From assembly GCA_016722075.1 (NCBI GenBank), contig JADKGW010000001.1, positions 5,022,001 through 5,086,000 on the forward strand: a stretch of DNA of 64,000 nucleotides, given 5' to 3'. Positions within the stretch are counted from its first letter, which is position 1. Every line of letters begins with the position of its first letter. The notes beneath the pieces were generated by a model, which saw only the letters and a list, made by a program, of their open reading frames with translations, ran no database searches and was not told where the DNA came from. Both the position numbers and the translations under genes were made by a program. Source of the DNA: Candidatus Kouleothrix ribensis (GTDB lineage Bacteria; Chloroflexota; Chloroflexia; Chloroflexales; Roseiflexaceae). Shown piece by piece: positions 36,289 to 46,263 of the stretch.

Positions 36289-36309
36289 CATATTTGCCTA
36301 CCTGCTACC

Positions 36310-38094
36310 CTAGATCTTAGCGGCTATGTCGGCCCTGGCACGCTCGATGAATGTATCGAGCGGCATGGCGCCGAGATCCTCGCCGCTGCGCAGGCGCACC
36401 GCCACCGCGCCGGCCTCTTGCTCTTTGCCGCCGACAACGAGCATGTAGGGCACCTTTAGCAACTGCGCGCGCCGGATCTTGGCCTGCATGCGATCCTTGC
36501 TTTCGTCGAGCTCGACGCGCAGGCCGGCGGCCTCGAGCCGCTGCTTCAGTTCGCGACCGTACGCGCCGTGCTTCTCGTCGGAGATCGGGATGATCTGGGC
36601 CTGTACCGGCGCCAGCCAGGCCGGGAATGCGCCGGCAAAGTGTTCGATGATCACCCCCATAAACCGCTCGGTCGAGCCTGTGACCGCGCGGTGGATCAGC
36701 ACCGGCGTATGCGGCTGGCTGTCTTCGCCGATATACTCGATACCCAGGCGCGCCGGCTGGATGAAATCGATCTGGATTGTGCTGAGCTGCCACTCGCGGC
36801 CGAGCGCATCTTTGGCCATGAAATCGGCTTTAGGGCCGTAGAACGCGGCCTCGCCCTCGACCGCCTCGTAGGCCACGCCGTTGCTGTCGAGCGCCTGCTT
36901 GAGCGCGCTGATCGCCATCGACCATTTCTCGTCGTCGCGCACAAACTTGCCCTCGGCGGCTGGCAACGACAACTGCACGCGGTAGTCGTTCATCTGGTAG
37001 GCCGCCAGCACCTCGCGGATCAGATCCAGGCAGCGGCTGAACTCTGCCTGGATCTGGTCGGGCGTGCAGAAAATGTGGCAGTCGTCCTGCGTGAGCGAGC
37101 GCACGCGCGTGAGCCCGCTGAGCGTGCCGGTCGGCTCGTAGCGGTATAATGTGGCGAACTCGGCGAAGCGCAGCGGCAGCTCGCGGTACGAGTGCAGGCC
37201 CATCTCTTTGAACAGGGTCATGTGGCTCGGGCAGTTCATGGGCTTGAGCCGGTAGACCACGCCTTCGTCCTGCATGGGCGGGAACATGACGTCGGAATAA
37301 TTCTCGAAGTGGCCCGACTTATGGTACAGGCTCTCTTTGACCATATGCCCGGTCCAGATATGCTGGTAGCCGTAGCGCGTCTGCGTTTCGCGCACATAGC
37401 TCTCCATGGTGTGGCGCAGCATCTCGCCCTTGGGCGTGAACAGCGGCAGGCCAGGCCCAACATCCTCGGAGAAATAGAACAGCCCGAGCTCGCGGCCGAG
37501 CTTGCGGTGGTCGCGGCGCTTGGCCTCTTCGAGCCGGAACAGGTAAGCCTCTAGCTCGGCTTTGCTGGCCCAGGCCGTGCCATAGATCCGCTGGAGCATG
37601 GGCTTGTTGGCGTCGCCGCGCCAGTAGGCGCCGGCCACGCTCAGCAGCTTGAAGGCGTCGGGCGTAATCGCACCGGTGCTGGGCAGGTGCGGGCCGCGGC
37701 ACAGATCCTCGAATGTATCGTGCCGGTACGTCGAGATCACTGTGTCGCCGTGGTGCGTCTCGCCATACTCGTCCAGCCCGTGCGCCAGGCCGTCGATCAG
37801 CTCGAGTTTGTACGGCTGATGCTTGAACAGCTCGCGGGCCGCGTCGGCGCTGACCTCGCGGTAGTTGAACGGGAAGTCGCCGGCGATAATTGCGCGCATG
37901 CCGGCCTCGATCGCCGCCAGGTCGTCGGGCGTAAGCGGGCGCGGCAGGTCGAAGTCGTAGTAGAAGCCATCCTCGATCGGTGGCCCGATCGCGATCTTGC
38001 CGTCGGGGAACAGCCCCAGCACGGCCTCGGCCATCACATGTGCGGCTGAGTGACGCAGCCGGTAGTATGGGTCTTTGTCGGGTGATACTGGCAT
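36310..38094 (-). CDS. thrS: Threonyl-tRNA synthetase without TGS domain
   Basis: A 594-aa class II synthetase. It lacks the first ~60 residues (TGS domain) of the 640-aa E. coli enzyme and starts directly in the editing domain (RLRHSAAHVMAEA, with HxxxH at 15-19; Cys in THE-type LCRGPH). The catalytic core has PMNCPSHM (zinc Cys), the motif 2 region YRYEPTGTLSGLTRVRSLTQDD, and motif 3 VLIHRAVTGSTERFMGVIIEH. The anticodon-binding domain (VQAQIIPISDEKHGAYG) completes it. Met 38094 has GGAG upstream; a Met four codons earlier lacks one. Its upstream region contains a hairpin element rather than a recognisable T-box. Confidence 0.96.
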   Translation of the reverse strand: MPVSPDKDPYYRLRHSAAHVMAEAVLGLFPDGKIAIGPPIEDGFYYDFDLPRPLTPDDLAAIEAGMRAIIAGDFPFNYREVSADAARELFKHQPYKLELIDGLAHGLDEYGETHHGDTVISTYRHDTFEDLCRGPHLPSTGAITPDAFKLLSVAGAYWRGDANKPMLQRIYGTAWASKAELEAYLFRLEEAKRRDHRKLGRELGLFYFSEDVGPGLPLFTPKGEMLRHTMESYVRETQTRYGYQHIWTGHMVKESLYHKSGHFENYSDVMFPPMQDEGVVYRLKPMNCPSHMTLFKEMGLHSYRELPLRFAEFATLYRYEPTGTLSGLTRVRSLTQDDCHIFCTPDQIQAEFSRCLDLIREVLAAYQMNDYRVQLSLPAAEGKFVRDDEKWSMAISALKQALDSNGVAYEAVEGEAAFYGPKADFMAKDALGREWQLSTIQIDFIQPARLGIEYIGEDSQPHTPVLIHRAVTGSTERFMGVIIEHFAGAFPAWLAPVQAQIIPISDEKHGAYGRELKQRLEAAGLRVELDESKDRMQAKIRRAQLLKVPYMLVVGGKEQEAGAVAVRLRSGEDLGAMPLDTFIERARADIAAKI

Positions 38095-38127
38095 GATACG
38101 CTCCATTTATGAGTTATGAATTTAAGA

Positions 38128-38241
38128 CGTACGCAGTTTGTGTCCATCGCCTTTGGCAGCGCGGTACGCTTGATTTCCTTTGTGTGCGAATTTTGGCGCG
38201 AAGCGCGAAATTCCGCACACAATTATGATCGACAAGTACCG
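38128..38241. repeat. Intergenic hairpin element, copy upstream of thrS
   Basis: CGTACGCAGT (38128) and GCCTTTGGCAGCGCGGTACG (38149-38168) match the flanks at 54337. A long imperfect stem-loop then covers 38180-38222, with loop GAA at 38200-38202, and GTACCG follows at 38236. On the minus strand this lies between a hypothetical gene and thrS, so it would be in the thrS leader. Confidence 0.72.
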
Positions 38242-38248
38242 TTATAGC

Positions 38249-38848
38249 TTAGCCATCGGCCGTAACGACGATCGCGCCCTGCTCGATCCGCACCGTCGTG
38301 ATCGTGCGGCCCTGGATGGCGAGCTGATCATTCAGCTGCTGCTCGAGCGAAGCGGTGAGGCTTGGCAGCGTCACCACCTGGCCGAGCGGCCCGTCCAGGC
38401 GCGGATCGACCGCGATGATCCGGTTTTTATCGACCGCCAGGCCAAAGGTTGCGGTGCTGGTCGTGCCGAATGCCAGCAGGTCGGCCTGCACCTGGCCGGG
38501 CACGAAGCGCACGCTCACACCATCGAGCGGCTTGAGCGACTCGGCGCGCGAGGACAGGAATTCGTTGGCCTGGGCCTCGGAGACGCGGAACTCGCCGGTG
38601 GGCAGCGCCGCGATTGCGGTGGGCAGCGAGGCGTTGGCGCCTGGCTCGTCCGGCTGGCCGGGCGGGCTGCCGGCATCCGAGCGCAGCTGGCCGCCGATCT
38701 GGTCGCCCAGGTACTGGCTGACCTGCGGGCGCAGCAGGAAGCGGTAGAGCAGCACTGCGATCAGCACCGCCCACACCAGTGCGACCAGGGCCAGCAGGCA
38801 GCCATTGCTGCGGCGGCGCTCGGGCCGGCGGCTTGTACGATAGCTCAT
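38249..38848 (-). CDS. Single-pass membrane-anchored hypothetical protein
   Basis: A 199-aa protein of unknown function. A basic N-terminus (SYRTSRRPERRRSN) precedes one membrane helix at about 16-38 (GCLLALVALVWAVLIAVLLYRFLL), so the rest should be outside the membrane. A Gly/Pro/Ala-rich linker leads to a domain of about 130 residues with alternating beta character (GEFRVSEAQANEFLSSRAESL, VRFVPGQVQADLLAFG). This resembles lipid- or polymer-binding LmeA-like domains in layout, but I cannot establish homology. ATG 38848 has GAGGA upstream. Confidence 0.7.
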   Translation of the reverse strand: MSYRTSRRPERRRSNGCLLALVALVWAVLIAVLLYRFLLRPQVSQYLGDQIGGQLRSDAGSPPGQPDEPGANASLPTAIAALPTGEFRVSEAQANEFLSSRAESLKPLDGVSVRFVPGQVQADLLAFGTTSTATFGLAVDKNRIIAVDPRLDGPLGQVVTLPSLTASLEQQLNDQLAIQGRTITTVRIEQGAIVVTADG

Positions 38849-39346
38849 GTTCGTCCTCTGCCAACTTAAAAAGCCTCGCCCCGCGATCGGGACGAAGCTA
38901 TGCTTCGTGGTTCCACCCAAACTTCATTGCAGATTGCAGGTTGCAGATCGCAGGTTGCACAGCGCGCAACCTATAATCCGAAGCCCGAAACCCGAAATCT
39001 CGGGGCTGGTAACGGTAGCCATCCGCGCGCCCTTACTTGCCGCTGGGGTTGGGGGCGCGGCTCAGAGGTGGTATCGGCCTGGCTCGTGGCCGGCGGCGCT
39101 CGCAGTCGGTGGCGCCGCCTCCCTGGTGGCTGTGGCCCGGTGATCTGTCCTCGTCAACGCAGCATATTGATCTGTTGCGTGGGATGATAGCACGCACCGT
39201 GCAAATGTCAAGTCGGGCGTACGTCGTATCTTTACATAGAGGGCGCCGGCCTCACCAAACCCCCGCCGCGTACCACATATTTTTGGCTATACGTACGATT
39301 GAAGTACAATGGCAGTACGACATTTTACAGAAAGCGAGCCAACCGT
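38849..39346. other. 498-bp divergent intergenic region before the LOG gene
   Basis: It contains short direct repeats (two 14-bp units GCAGATTGCAGGTT / GCAGATCGCAGGTT at about 38935-38963) and then a run of CCCGAAA-type repeats (38980-39000). A promoter lies at its right end. No gene or RNA was recognised. Confidence 0.5.
39283..39310 (+). promoter_or_regulatory. Promoter of the LOG-family gene
   Basis: TTGGCT (39283-39288), a 16-bp spacer and TACAAT (39305-39310). The predicted leader to ATG 39347 is about 30 nt. Confidence 0.5.
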
Positions 39347-40174
39347 ATGTCGAGAAAAGACCTGCGACTAGCCCAGTTGCAGCGGCGGCACCTGCACCGC
39401 TCGCTCAACCGCGCGGTGCTCAGCGGCAAGCCCACCGAAGATGAGCGGCTGCTGGCTAGCCCGCGCGCAAACACCGAGCTGTTCACCAGCAGCGACCCGT
39501 GGCGGGTGTTCCGGATCATGGGCGAGTTCGTCGAAGGCTTCGACGCGCTGGTCGGCATCGGCGAGGCCGTGACGATCTTCGGCTCGGCGCGGATCAAAGA
39601 GGGCGACCCGATGTACCAGGCAGCCGAAGAGACCGCGCAGCTGCTGGGCGAGGCCGGCTTTACGATCATCACCGGGGGCGGGCCAGGCGTGATGGAGGCC
39701 GGTAACCGCGGCGCGCGCATGGCCGGGGTTAAGTCGGTGGGCCTGAATATCGAGCTGCCATTCGAGCAAGGCGTGAACCCCTACGTCGACATTGCGGTTG
39801 AGTTTCGCTACTTCTTCGTGCGCAAGACGATGTTCGTCAAATATGCGCAGGCGTTTGTGATCTTTCCCGGCGGCTACGGCACCATGGACGAGCTGTTTGA
39901 GGCGCTCACGCTGATCCAGACCGGCAAAGTGCAAGATTTCCCGGTGATCCTGTTTGGCTCGGCCTACTGGCGCGGCCTGATCGACTGGCTGCGCGACACG
40001 ATGCTGGCGGGCGGCAAGATCGCCCAGCCCGATCTGAACCTGCTGGTGCTGTGCGACTCGCCGGCTGAGGTGCGCGACATGATCGTGCGCTCGGTACACG
40101 AGCAGCGCTGGCGCAGCGAGTACGAGGCCGCCGCGCGCGATGTGACCCGCCAGGTGCTGAGCGAGGAAGAGTAG
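39347..40174 (+). CDS. LOG-family (TIGR00730) nucleotide phosphoribohydrolase-like protein
   Basis: A 275-aa Rossmann-fold protein. The two family motifs are intact: GGGPGVMEA and the PGGxGT-type PGGYGTMDEL. It also has the AVTIFGSARIKEGDPMY opening. Proteins of this group release the base from nucleoside 5'-monophosphates (cytokinin activation in plants and some bacteria); they were formerly called lysine decarboxylases. About 50 basic residues precede the core. The long N-terminus and the PVILFGSAYWRGLIDW segment place it with the larger bacterial LOG type. The natural substrate is unknown. Confidence 0.88.
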   Translation: MSRKDLRLAQLQRRHLHRSLNRAVLSGKPTEDERLLASPRANTELFTSSDPWRVFRIMGEFVEGFDALVGIGEAVTIFGSARIKEGDPMYQAAEETAQLLGEAGFTIITGGGPGVMEAGNRGARMAGVKSVGLNIELPFEQGVNPYVDIAVEFRYFFVRKTMFVKYAQAFVIFPGGYGTMDELFEALTLIQTGKVQDFPVILFGSAYWRGLIDWLRDTMLAGGKIAQPDLNLLVLCDSPAEVRDMIVRSVHEQRWRSEYEAAARDVTRQVLSEEE

Positions 40175-40248
40175 GCCCGCAGATCAGCTCAACGAGCACG
40201 ACGTTTCGCGACCTTCGAACTACCTGTGCGCCGTGGCGAAAAGTGAGA

Positions 40249-40635
40249 TCAGCCGAGCGGCGCGAACAGATCGATCACGCTGCCGTCGGGGTCGGCCACC
40301 TGGGCGTAGCGCTGGCCCCAGAACGCATCCCAGGGCGGCGCGTGGCCGGCATAGCCAGCTGCGACGACCTGCTGGTAGAGCGCGTCGACCTCGGCCGGGC
40401 TGGTACACTTGAAGGCCAGGCCGATGCGCTGGCCGGTGGGCGCCTGCCACTCGGGGTTGAAGCTGCGGATGGTCTCCTCGCTGTCCCAGGCGATCCGGTA
40501 GCCGTTGGGCGTGATCACCTCGACGTGCCCCTCGGCCTCGGCACCAGCGGGGATCGCCAGGCCGAGCAGACGGTAGAATGCGAGCGCTGCGGCCATATCG
40601 CTCACGATAATGCCGACCATATCGGGTAGGGCCAT
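40249..40635 (-). CDS. VOC/glyoxalase-family protein
   Basis: A 128-aa single-chain protein with two beta-alpha-beta-beta-beta halves: MVGIIVSDMAAALAFYRLLGL at the start and GYAGHAPPWDAFWGQRYAQVADPDGSVIDLFAPL at the end. The ADPDG-x-VIDLFAP ending is the usual VOC signature. Metal ligands are only partly evident (Glu/His of glyoxalase I not all present), so it may be a dioxygenase-like or binding protein. It converges with the LOG gene. A TATACT -10 element preceded by TGC lies on the minus strand at 40750-40745. Confidence 0.82.
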   Translation of the reverse strand: MALPDMVGIIVSDMAAALAFYRLLGLAIPAGAEAEGHVEVITPNGYRIAWDSEETIRSFNPEWQAPTGQRIGLAFKCTSPAEVDALYQQVVAAGYAGHAPPWDAFWGQRYAQVADPDGSVIDLFAPLG

Positions 40636-40760
40636 GGCTGCCTCCTGCTGCGCCGGCGTGCGGCGCCATGCTGCGAATGAACCGAGCTAGAAGATACGCA
40701 GCTGGTAGCGTGATGCGGCATGGCCCAACTGCGTAGGTACTACGAGTATAGCAGACAAAC

Positions 40761-40780
40761 GGTGACAGCTGTATGTCACC
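40761..40780. promoter_or_regulatory. Operator-like inverted repeat GGTGACA-N6-TGTCACC
   Basis: A perfect 7-bp inverted repeat with a 6-bp spacer in the divergent region between the VOC gene and methylmalonyl-CoA mutase. It overlaps the likely -35 zone of the VOC promoter and lies 150 bp before the mutase. A dimeric repressor site is likely by form; the regulator is unknown. Confidence 0.4.
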
Positions 40781-40929
40781 ATTGATTGTTCCGTTAGCGC
40801 ATCGCCACGCGCAAAAGCCGAATCGTAACCGAGCCGCTAATGTGCTCTGCTATGATCGCAGCGAACAAGCCAGCAGCCCAGCCCAACCCACCACACTGCC
40901 GAGATAATATGGTTGATCAGGAGGCCCGC

Positions 40930-42498
<1,569 letters not shown>

Positions 42499-42618
42499 CT
42501 TTTGCTGGGGCGCAGCGCCCCCGTGTAGGCTTTCCGGGGCGCAGCGCCCCCGTGCCCCTGATCAGGGCGGATACATCGATCCGCCCTTACGGGGCGCTTC
42601 GCCCCCGTGCCCCCGATT

Positions 42619-42859
42619 AGGGGAACCGAGCCGGTTCCCCTAAAACCCCTCCGGCAAGGAAGGCCATCCCAGCCCGAGCGCCATCGACTCATGCCAAGGC
42701 CAAGCGAGTCAGGTGGTGCGCACCGAAGCACGCATGCGTGTGCCAACGGGCATTCTGGATGCCCTTGCCCGCGCGCCAATGGAACGTATCCGACCGGGTT
42801 ATTGCCAACAATTCGTCGGGCGGCCCCGAGGCATGCGCGCCGGGCGGGCGCTACGCCCC
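42619..42859. repeat. Repeat unit A (about 240 bp)
   Basis: It starts with a 10-bp perfect stem and 3-nt loop (42619-42641) and contains internal palindromes GGTGCGCACC and CACGCATGCGTG. It differs from unit B at about six positions. Confidence 0.9.
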
Positions 42860-42927
42860 AGCGCCCCTGATCAGGACGGATACGTTGATCCGCCCGTACG
42901 GGGCGCTTCGCCGCCGGCCCCCCGATG

Positions 42928-43169
42928 AGGGGAACCGAGCCGGTTCCCCTAAGACCCCTCCGGCAAGGAAGGCCATCCCAGCCCGAGCGCCATCGACTCA
43001 TGCCAAGGCCAAGCGAGTCAGGTGGTGCGCACCGAAGCACGCATGCGTGTGCCAACGATCATTCAGGATGCCCTTGCCCGCGCGCCAATGGAACGTATCC
43101 GAGCGGGTTATTGCCAACGATTCGTCGGGCGGCCCCGAGGCATGCGCGCCGGGCGGGCGCTACGCCCCC
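42928..43169. repeat. Repeat unit B (about 240 bp)
   Basis: The second copy starts 309 bp after unit A, with the same palindromes. Substitutions relative to A cluster in the GATCATTCAGG segment near 43058. Confidence 0.9.
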
Positions 43170-43321
43170 GTGCCCCTGATCAGGGCGGATACATCGATCC
43201 GCCCGTACGGGGCGCTTCGCCGCCGTGCCCCTGATCAGGGCGGATACATCGATCCGCCCGTACGGGGTGCTGCGCCCCCGATTACAGCTTTTCGGGGCGC
43301 TTCGCCCCCGGCCCCCCGATG

Positions 43322-43555
43322 AGGGGAACCGAGCCGGTTCCCCTAAGACCCCTCCGGCAAGGAAGGCCATCCCAGCCCGAGCGCCATCGACTCATGCCAA
43401 GGCCAAGCGAGTCAGGTGGTGCGCACCGAAGCACGCATGCGTGTGCCAACGATCATCCAGGATGCCCTTGCCCGCGCGCCAATGGAACGTATCCGACCGG
43501 GTTATTGCCAACAATTCGTCGGGCTGCCCCGAGGCATGCGCGCCGGGCGCTACAT
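43322..43555. repeat. Repeat unit C (about 235 bp)
   Basis: The third copy starts 394 bp after unit B. It is nearly identical until GCGCCGGGCG, then diverges into TACATACGCG instead of the GGCGCTACGCCCC ending of A and B, so its right end is truncated. Confidence 0.9.
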
Positions 43556-43749
43556 ACGCGAGATGCCAAAATAGGGGGTCCGGGGTGCAACCCCGGCGGC
43601 GGGGTGCAGGGGCCGCCGCCGGCCCCTGCCGCAGGGCACGGGGGCGCGTAGCCCCCGGAAGCGCGTAGCCCGCCGCAGGGCGCGGGGGCGCGTAGCCCGC
43701 AGGGCGCGGGGGCGCGTAGCCCGCAGGGCACGGGGGCGCGCCCGTGTGG

Positions 43750-43755
43750 TACACT
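43750..43755 (+). promoter_or_regulatory. Extended -10 promoter of the PIG-L gene
   Basis: TGG then TACACT (43747-43755) within GTGTGGTACACTATA, the same block as upstream of the isomerase (36086). Leader about 27 nt. Confidence 0.45.
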
Positions 43756-43788
43756 ATAAGCCGATCCGCTAAAGCAGAAACCATAGTT

Positions 43789-44721
43789 ATGCCCACCCAG
43801 ACATCGGCGGCGCACGATTTTGCGCAGTATGGAATTGACTCACTCTGGCTCGATCACGCGCAGCGGCCGCGCACTATACTGATCGCCTACCCGCACCCCG
43901 ACGACGAGAGCTTCGGCAACGGCGGCACGATTGCGCGCTACACCGCTCAGGGCGCGGCGGTACACTACGCCTGCGCCACGCGCGGCGAGTGCGGCACTGT
44001 CGACGCGCATATGCTCGCAGGCTATGCCGATGTCGCCGAGCTGCGCACGGCCGAGCAGCGCTGTGCGGCCGAGGCGCTACGCCTCGCGGCGGTACACTTC
44101 CTGGGCTACCGCGATTCGGGCATGCCTGGCACACCCGACAACCAGCATGCCAACGCGTTCGTGCAGGCGCCGCTCGAGCGCGTGGCCGGCCAGCTGACTG
44201 CGCTGATCCGCGCGCTGCGGCCGCAGGTGCTGCTGACATTCAACGCCTACGGCGGCTACGGCCACCCCGACCATATTCACATCCACCATGCCACACACAT
44301 GGCCTTTGCGGCGGCCGGCGACCCGGCGTGCTACCCCGAGCAGATTGCCGCCGGCCTGCAGCCCTGGCAGCCGCACAAGCTGTACTACCCGACCTTCAGC
44401 ACGCGGTTTGTGCAGCTGGCGGTGGTGGGTATGCGTCTGCTTGGGCGCGACCCGCGCCGGATCGGGCGTAACAAGGACATCGACGCGGTGCGAGTGATCG
44501 AGGAGACCACGCCGATCACTACGACCGTGGCGTGCGGCGCGTATCTCGAGCCGAACCTGCGCGCGCGCGCCTGCCACCGCAGCCAGGGTGGGGGCGTGCC
44601 GTTCGGCGGCCGTGTGCCGCGCTTCGTGCTGCGCCGGGTTTTCGCCGCCGAGAGCTTCACCCGCGCTATCCCGGCGTGGCGCGGCGGCCCACTAGAGCAC
44701 GACCTGTTCGATGAGATCTAG
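43789..44721 (+). CDS. PIG-L family N-acetylglucosaminyl deacetylase-like protein
   Basis: A 310-aa zinc-dependent deacetylase of the LmbE/PIG-L family. The zinc-binding motif PHPDDES is at 30-36 and the distal ligand region is GYGHPDHIHIHHATH; ATRGECGTVD matches the family's TRGExG. Relatives de-N-acetylate GlcNAc conjugates such as mycothiol or bacillithiol precursors, or the GPI precursor. The substrate here is unknown. ATG 43789 lies 48 bp after the repeat cluster. It is followed after 26 bp by the PNPOx-like gene. Confidence 0.88.
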   Translation: MPTQTSAAHDFAQYGIDSLWLDHAQRPRTILIAYPHPDDESFGNGGTIARYTAQGAAVHYACATRGECGTVDAHMLAGYADVAELRTAEQRCAAEALRLAAVHFLGYRDSGMPGTPDNQHANAFVQAPLERVAGQLTALIRALRPQVLLTFNAYGGYGHPDHIHIHHATHMAFAAAGDPACYPEQIAAGLQPWQPHKLYYPTFSTRFVQLAVVGMRLLGRDPRRIGRNKDIDAVRVIEETTPITTTVACGAYLEPNLRARACHRSQGGGVPFGGRVPRFVLRRVFAAESFTRAIPAWRGGPLEHDLFDEI

Positions 44722-44747
44722 TGACCATAAGGAAGGAGCAAAAACCC

Positions 44748-45170
44748 ATGCTACAGATTGATGCGAATAGCGAGTTTGGCGCGCGGGTGGCGCGCCGGCT
44801 TGCGAGCGAGCCGATCATCTGGCTGACGACGGTGGGGGCGGATCTGACGCCGCAGCCGGTGCCGGTGTGGTTCTGGTGGGATGGGCAAACCGCGCTGATC
44901 TACAGCAAGCCGGGCACGCCCAAGCTGCGCAATATCGCGCGCAGCCCGCGTGTGGCCCTGCACTTCAACAACAACGACGATGGCGGCGATATTGTGGTGT
45001 TTGCCGGCACGGCCCAGATCGACCAGGGCGCGCCAGCGCTGAGCGAGGTGGCCGCGTACATCGAGAAATACGCCGCGCGGATCGCGCGCATGGGCCAGAC
45101 CGCCGCATACTTCGCGCAGGAATATTCGGTGGCGATCCATGTGACGCCAACCGGTCTGCGCGGGTTCTAG
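44748..45170 (+). CDS. Pyridoxamine-5'-phosphate-oxidase-like flavin/F420-binding protein
   Basis: A 140-aa split-barrel protein. The family core is visible: IIWLTTVGADLTPQPVPVWFWWDG, SKPGTPKLRNIARSPRVALHFNNN, and IVVFAGTAQID. It resembles the TIGR03667 (Rv3369-like) group. The cofactor could be FMN or F420; the sequence does not settle it. ATG 44748 has AAGGAG upstream, chosen over GTG 44721, which overlaps the preceding stop. The stop overlaps the stop of the convergent ABC ATPase gene. Confidence 0.83.
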   Translation: MLQIDANSEFGARVARRLASEPIIWLTTVGADLTPQPVPVWFWWDGQTALIYSKPGTPKLRNIARSPRVALHFNNNDDGGDIVVFAGTAQIDQGAPALSEVAAYIEKYAARIARMGQTAAYFAQEYSVAIHVTPTGLRGF

Positions 45171-46231
45171 CCAGGGATGATGCTGATCGCCTCGGGGCGC
45201 AGCGCCAGCGTGATCGGCTGGCCCTCGGGCGGGGCCGGGCCGTCGAGCTCGAACTCGAGCGGCGGGCCGGCGTGGGGCTGCAGCGCGAGGCGCGTGCGGC
45301 TGCCGCGGAACGAGCGTGCGGCGACCACCCCGGTAATCCGGTTTTCGGCCTGGGCCGGGCCGGGCCGGGCCAGCTGGGCGGCCTCGGGGCGCAGCACCAG
45401 CACTACGGGAATATTGCAGGCAAGGCCAGGGTTGGGGCCGGCGCTGACGAAGCGGCCGAGCGCGGTTGCGACGATCACGTGCATATCGCCAACCTCGGCC
45501 ACCTGGCCCTCGATCAGGTTGGTATGCCCGAGGAAGCGTGCCACAAACTGGCTGGCCGGCTGGCGGTAGACTTGCTCGGGCGGGCCTTGCTGGGCGACCT
45601 GGCCGGCCTGCATGAGCACCAGCCAGTCGGCCACGGCGAAGGCCTCGGCCTGATCGTGCGTGACATACACGCTGGTGACGCCGACACGCTTGAGGATGGT
45701 GCGCAGCTCGTCGAGCAGGCGCTCGCGCAGCGCGCGGTCGAGCGCGCCGAGCGGCTCGTCGAGCATCAGCAGGCGCGGGCTAGGCGCCAGGCTGCGCGCC
45801 AGTGCCACGCGCTGGCGCTCGCCGCCCGATAGCTCGTAGACGCGCCGGCGCGCGTAGCCGGCCAGCCCGACCAGATCGAGCATCTCGACCACGCGCGCGG
45901 TGATCTGTGCGCGCGGCAGGTTGTGCATGCGCAGGCCGAACGCCACATTGCCGGCCACGTCGTGATGCGGGAACAGGGCGTAGTCCTGGAACATCAGCCC
46001 AAAGCCGCGCAGGTGGGTTGGTAGATCATCGATCGGGCGGCCGTCGAAGGCGATCGAGCCGGAGTCGGCCTGCTCGAGCCCGGCGATCAGGCGTAGCAGC
46101 GTGGTTTTGCCGCAGCCCGAGGGGCCGAGCAGGCCGACGATCGAACCAGGCGCCAGCGCTAAGCTGACGCCGCGTAGTGCCGGCGCGCCGCCGTACGACT
46201 TATAGAGATTGCGCAGCTCGAGGATGGAAAT
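45167..46231 (-). CDS. ABC transporter ATPase with TOBE domain, apparent ATT start
   Basis: A 354-aa ATPase of the PotA/FbpC/CysA type. Walker A GPSGCGKTT, the Q-loop (LMFQDYALFPHH), signature LSGGERQRVALARSL, Walker B LLMLDEPLGALD and H-loop YVTHDQAEA are all present. A TOBE-type C-terminal domain follows (about 240-350). No ATG, GTG or TTG precedes Walker A in frame. Reading from ATT 46231 gives ISILELRNLYKSYGG, the normal N-terminus of the family, with GGAGG 7 nt upstream. An in-frame CTG overlapping the ferritin stop is the only other upstream option. No permease or binding protein lies beside it. The adjacent ferritin makes an iron importer conceivable. Confidence 0.85.
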   Translation of the reverse strand: MSILELRNLYKSYGGAPALRGVSLALAPGSIVGLLGPSGCGKTTLLRLIAGLEQADSGSIAFDGRPIDDLPTHLRGFGLMFQDYALFPHHDVAGNVAFGLRMHNLPRAQITARVVEMLDLVGLAGYARRRVYELSGGERQRVALARSLAPSPRLLMLDEPLGALDRALRERLLDELRTILKRVGVTSVYVTHDQAEAFAVADWLVLMQAGQVAQQGPPEQVYRQPASQFVARFLGHTNLIEGQVAEVGDMHVIVATALGRFVSAGPNPGLACNIPVVLVLRPEAAQLARPGPAQAENRITGVVAARSFRGSRTRLALQPHAGPPLEFELDGPAPPEGQPITLALRPEAISIIPG

Positions 46232-46263
46232 TGTACGCCTCCGCCTGTGGCCGGCCGGCCTGA

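Larger units (their letters stand above)
42507..43741. repeat. 1.2-kb cluster of palindromic repeats
   Basis: This is non-coding DNA built from several recurring palindromes. GGGGCGCAGCGCCCC and GGGGCGCTTCGCCCC recur, as does GGGCGGAT-N6-ATCCGCCC (42571, 42876, 43185, 43241). Three copies of a unit of about 240 bp start at 42619, 42928 and 43322. A GC-rich tail (43629-43741) contains about four copies of a 24-bp unit (CGCAGGGCGCGGGGGCGCGT plus AGCC). Reading frames cross the units in both directions, but they repeat with the DNA and have no ribosome-binding sites, so I treat them as non-coding. Confidence 0.9.

Noticed and set aside
38128..38241. T-box or other riboswitch before thrS
   Set aside because: No T-box sequence, specifier loop or terminator/antiterminator pair is visible; the region matches the dispersed hairpin family.
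42607..43651. Repeated open frames inside the palindromic cluster, both strands
   Set aside because: The predicted peptides repeat only because the DNA repeats, they cross palindromes, and they lack ribosome-binding sites; treated as non-coding.
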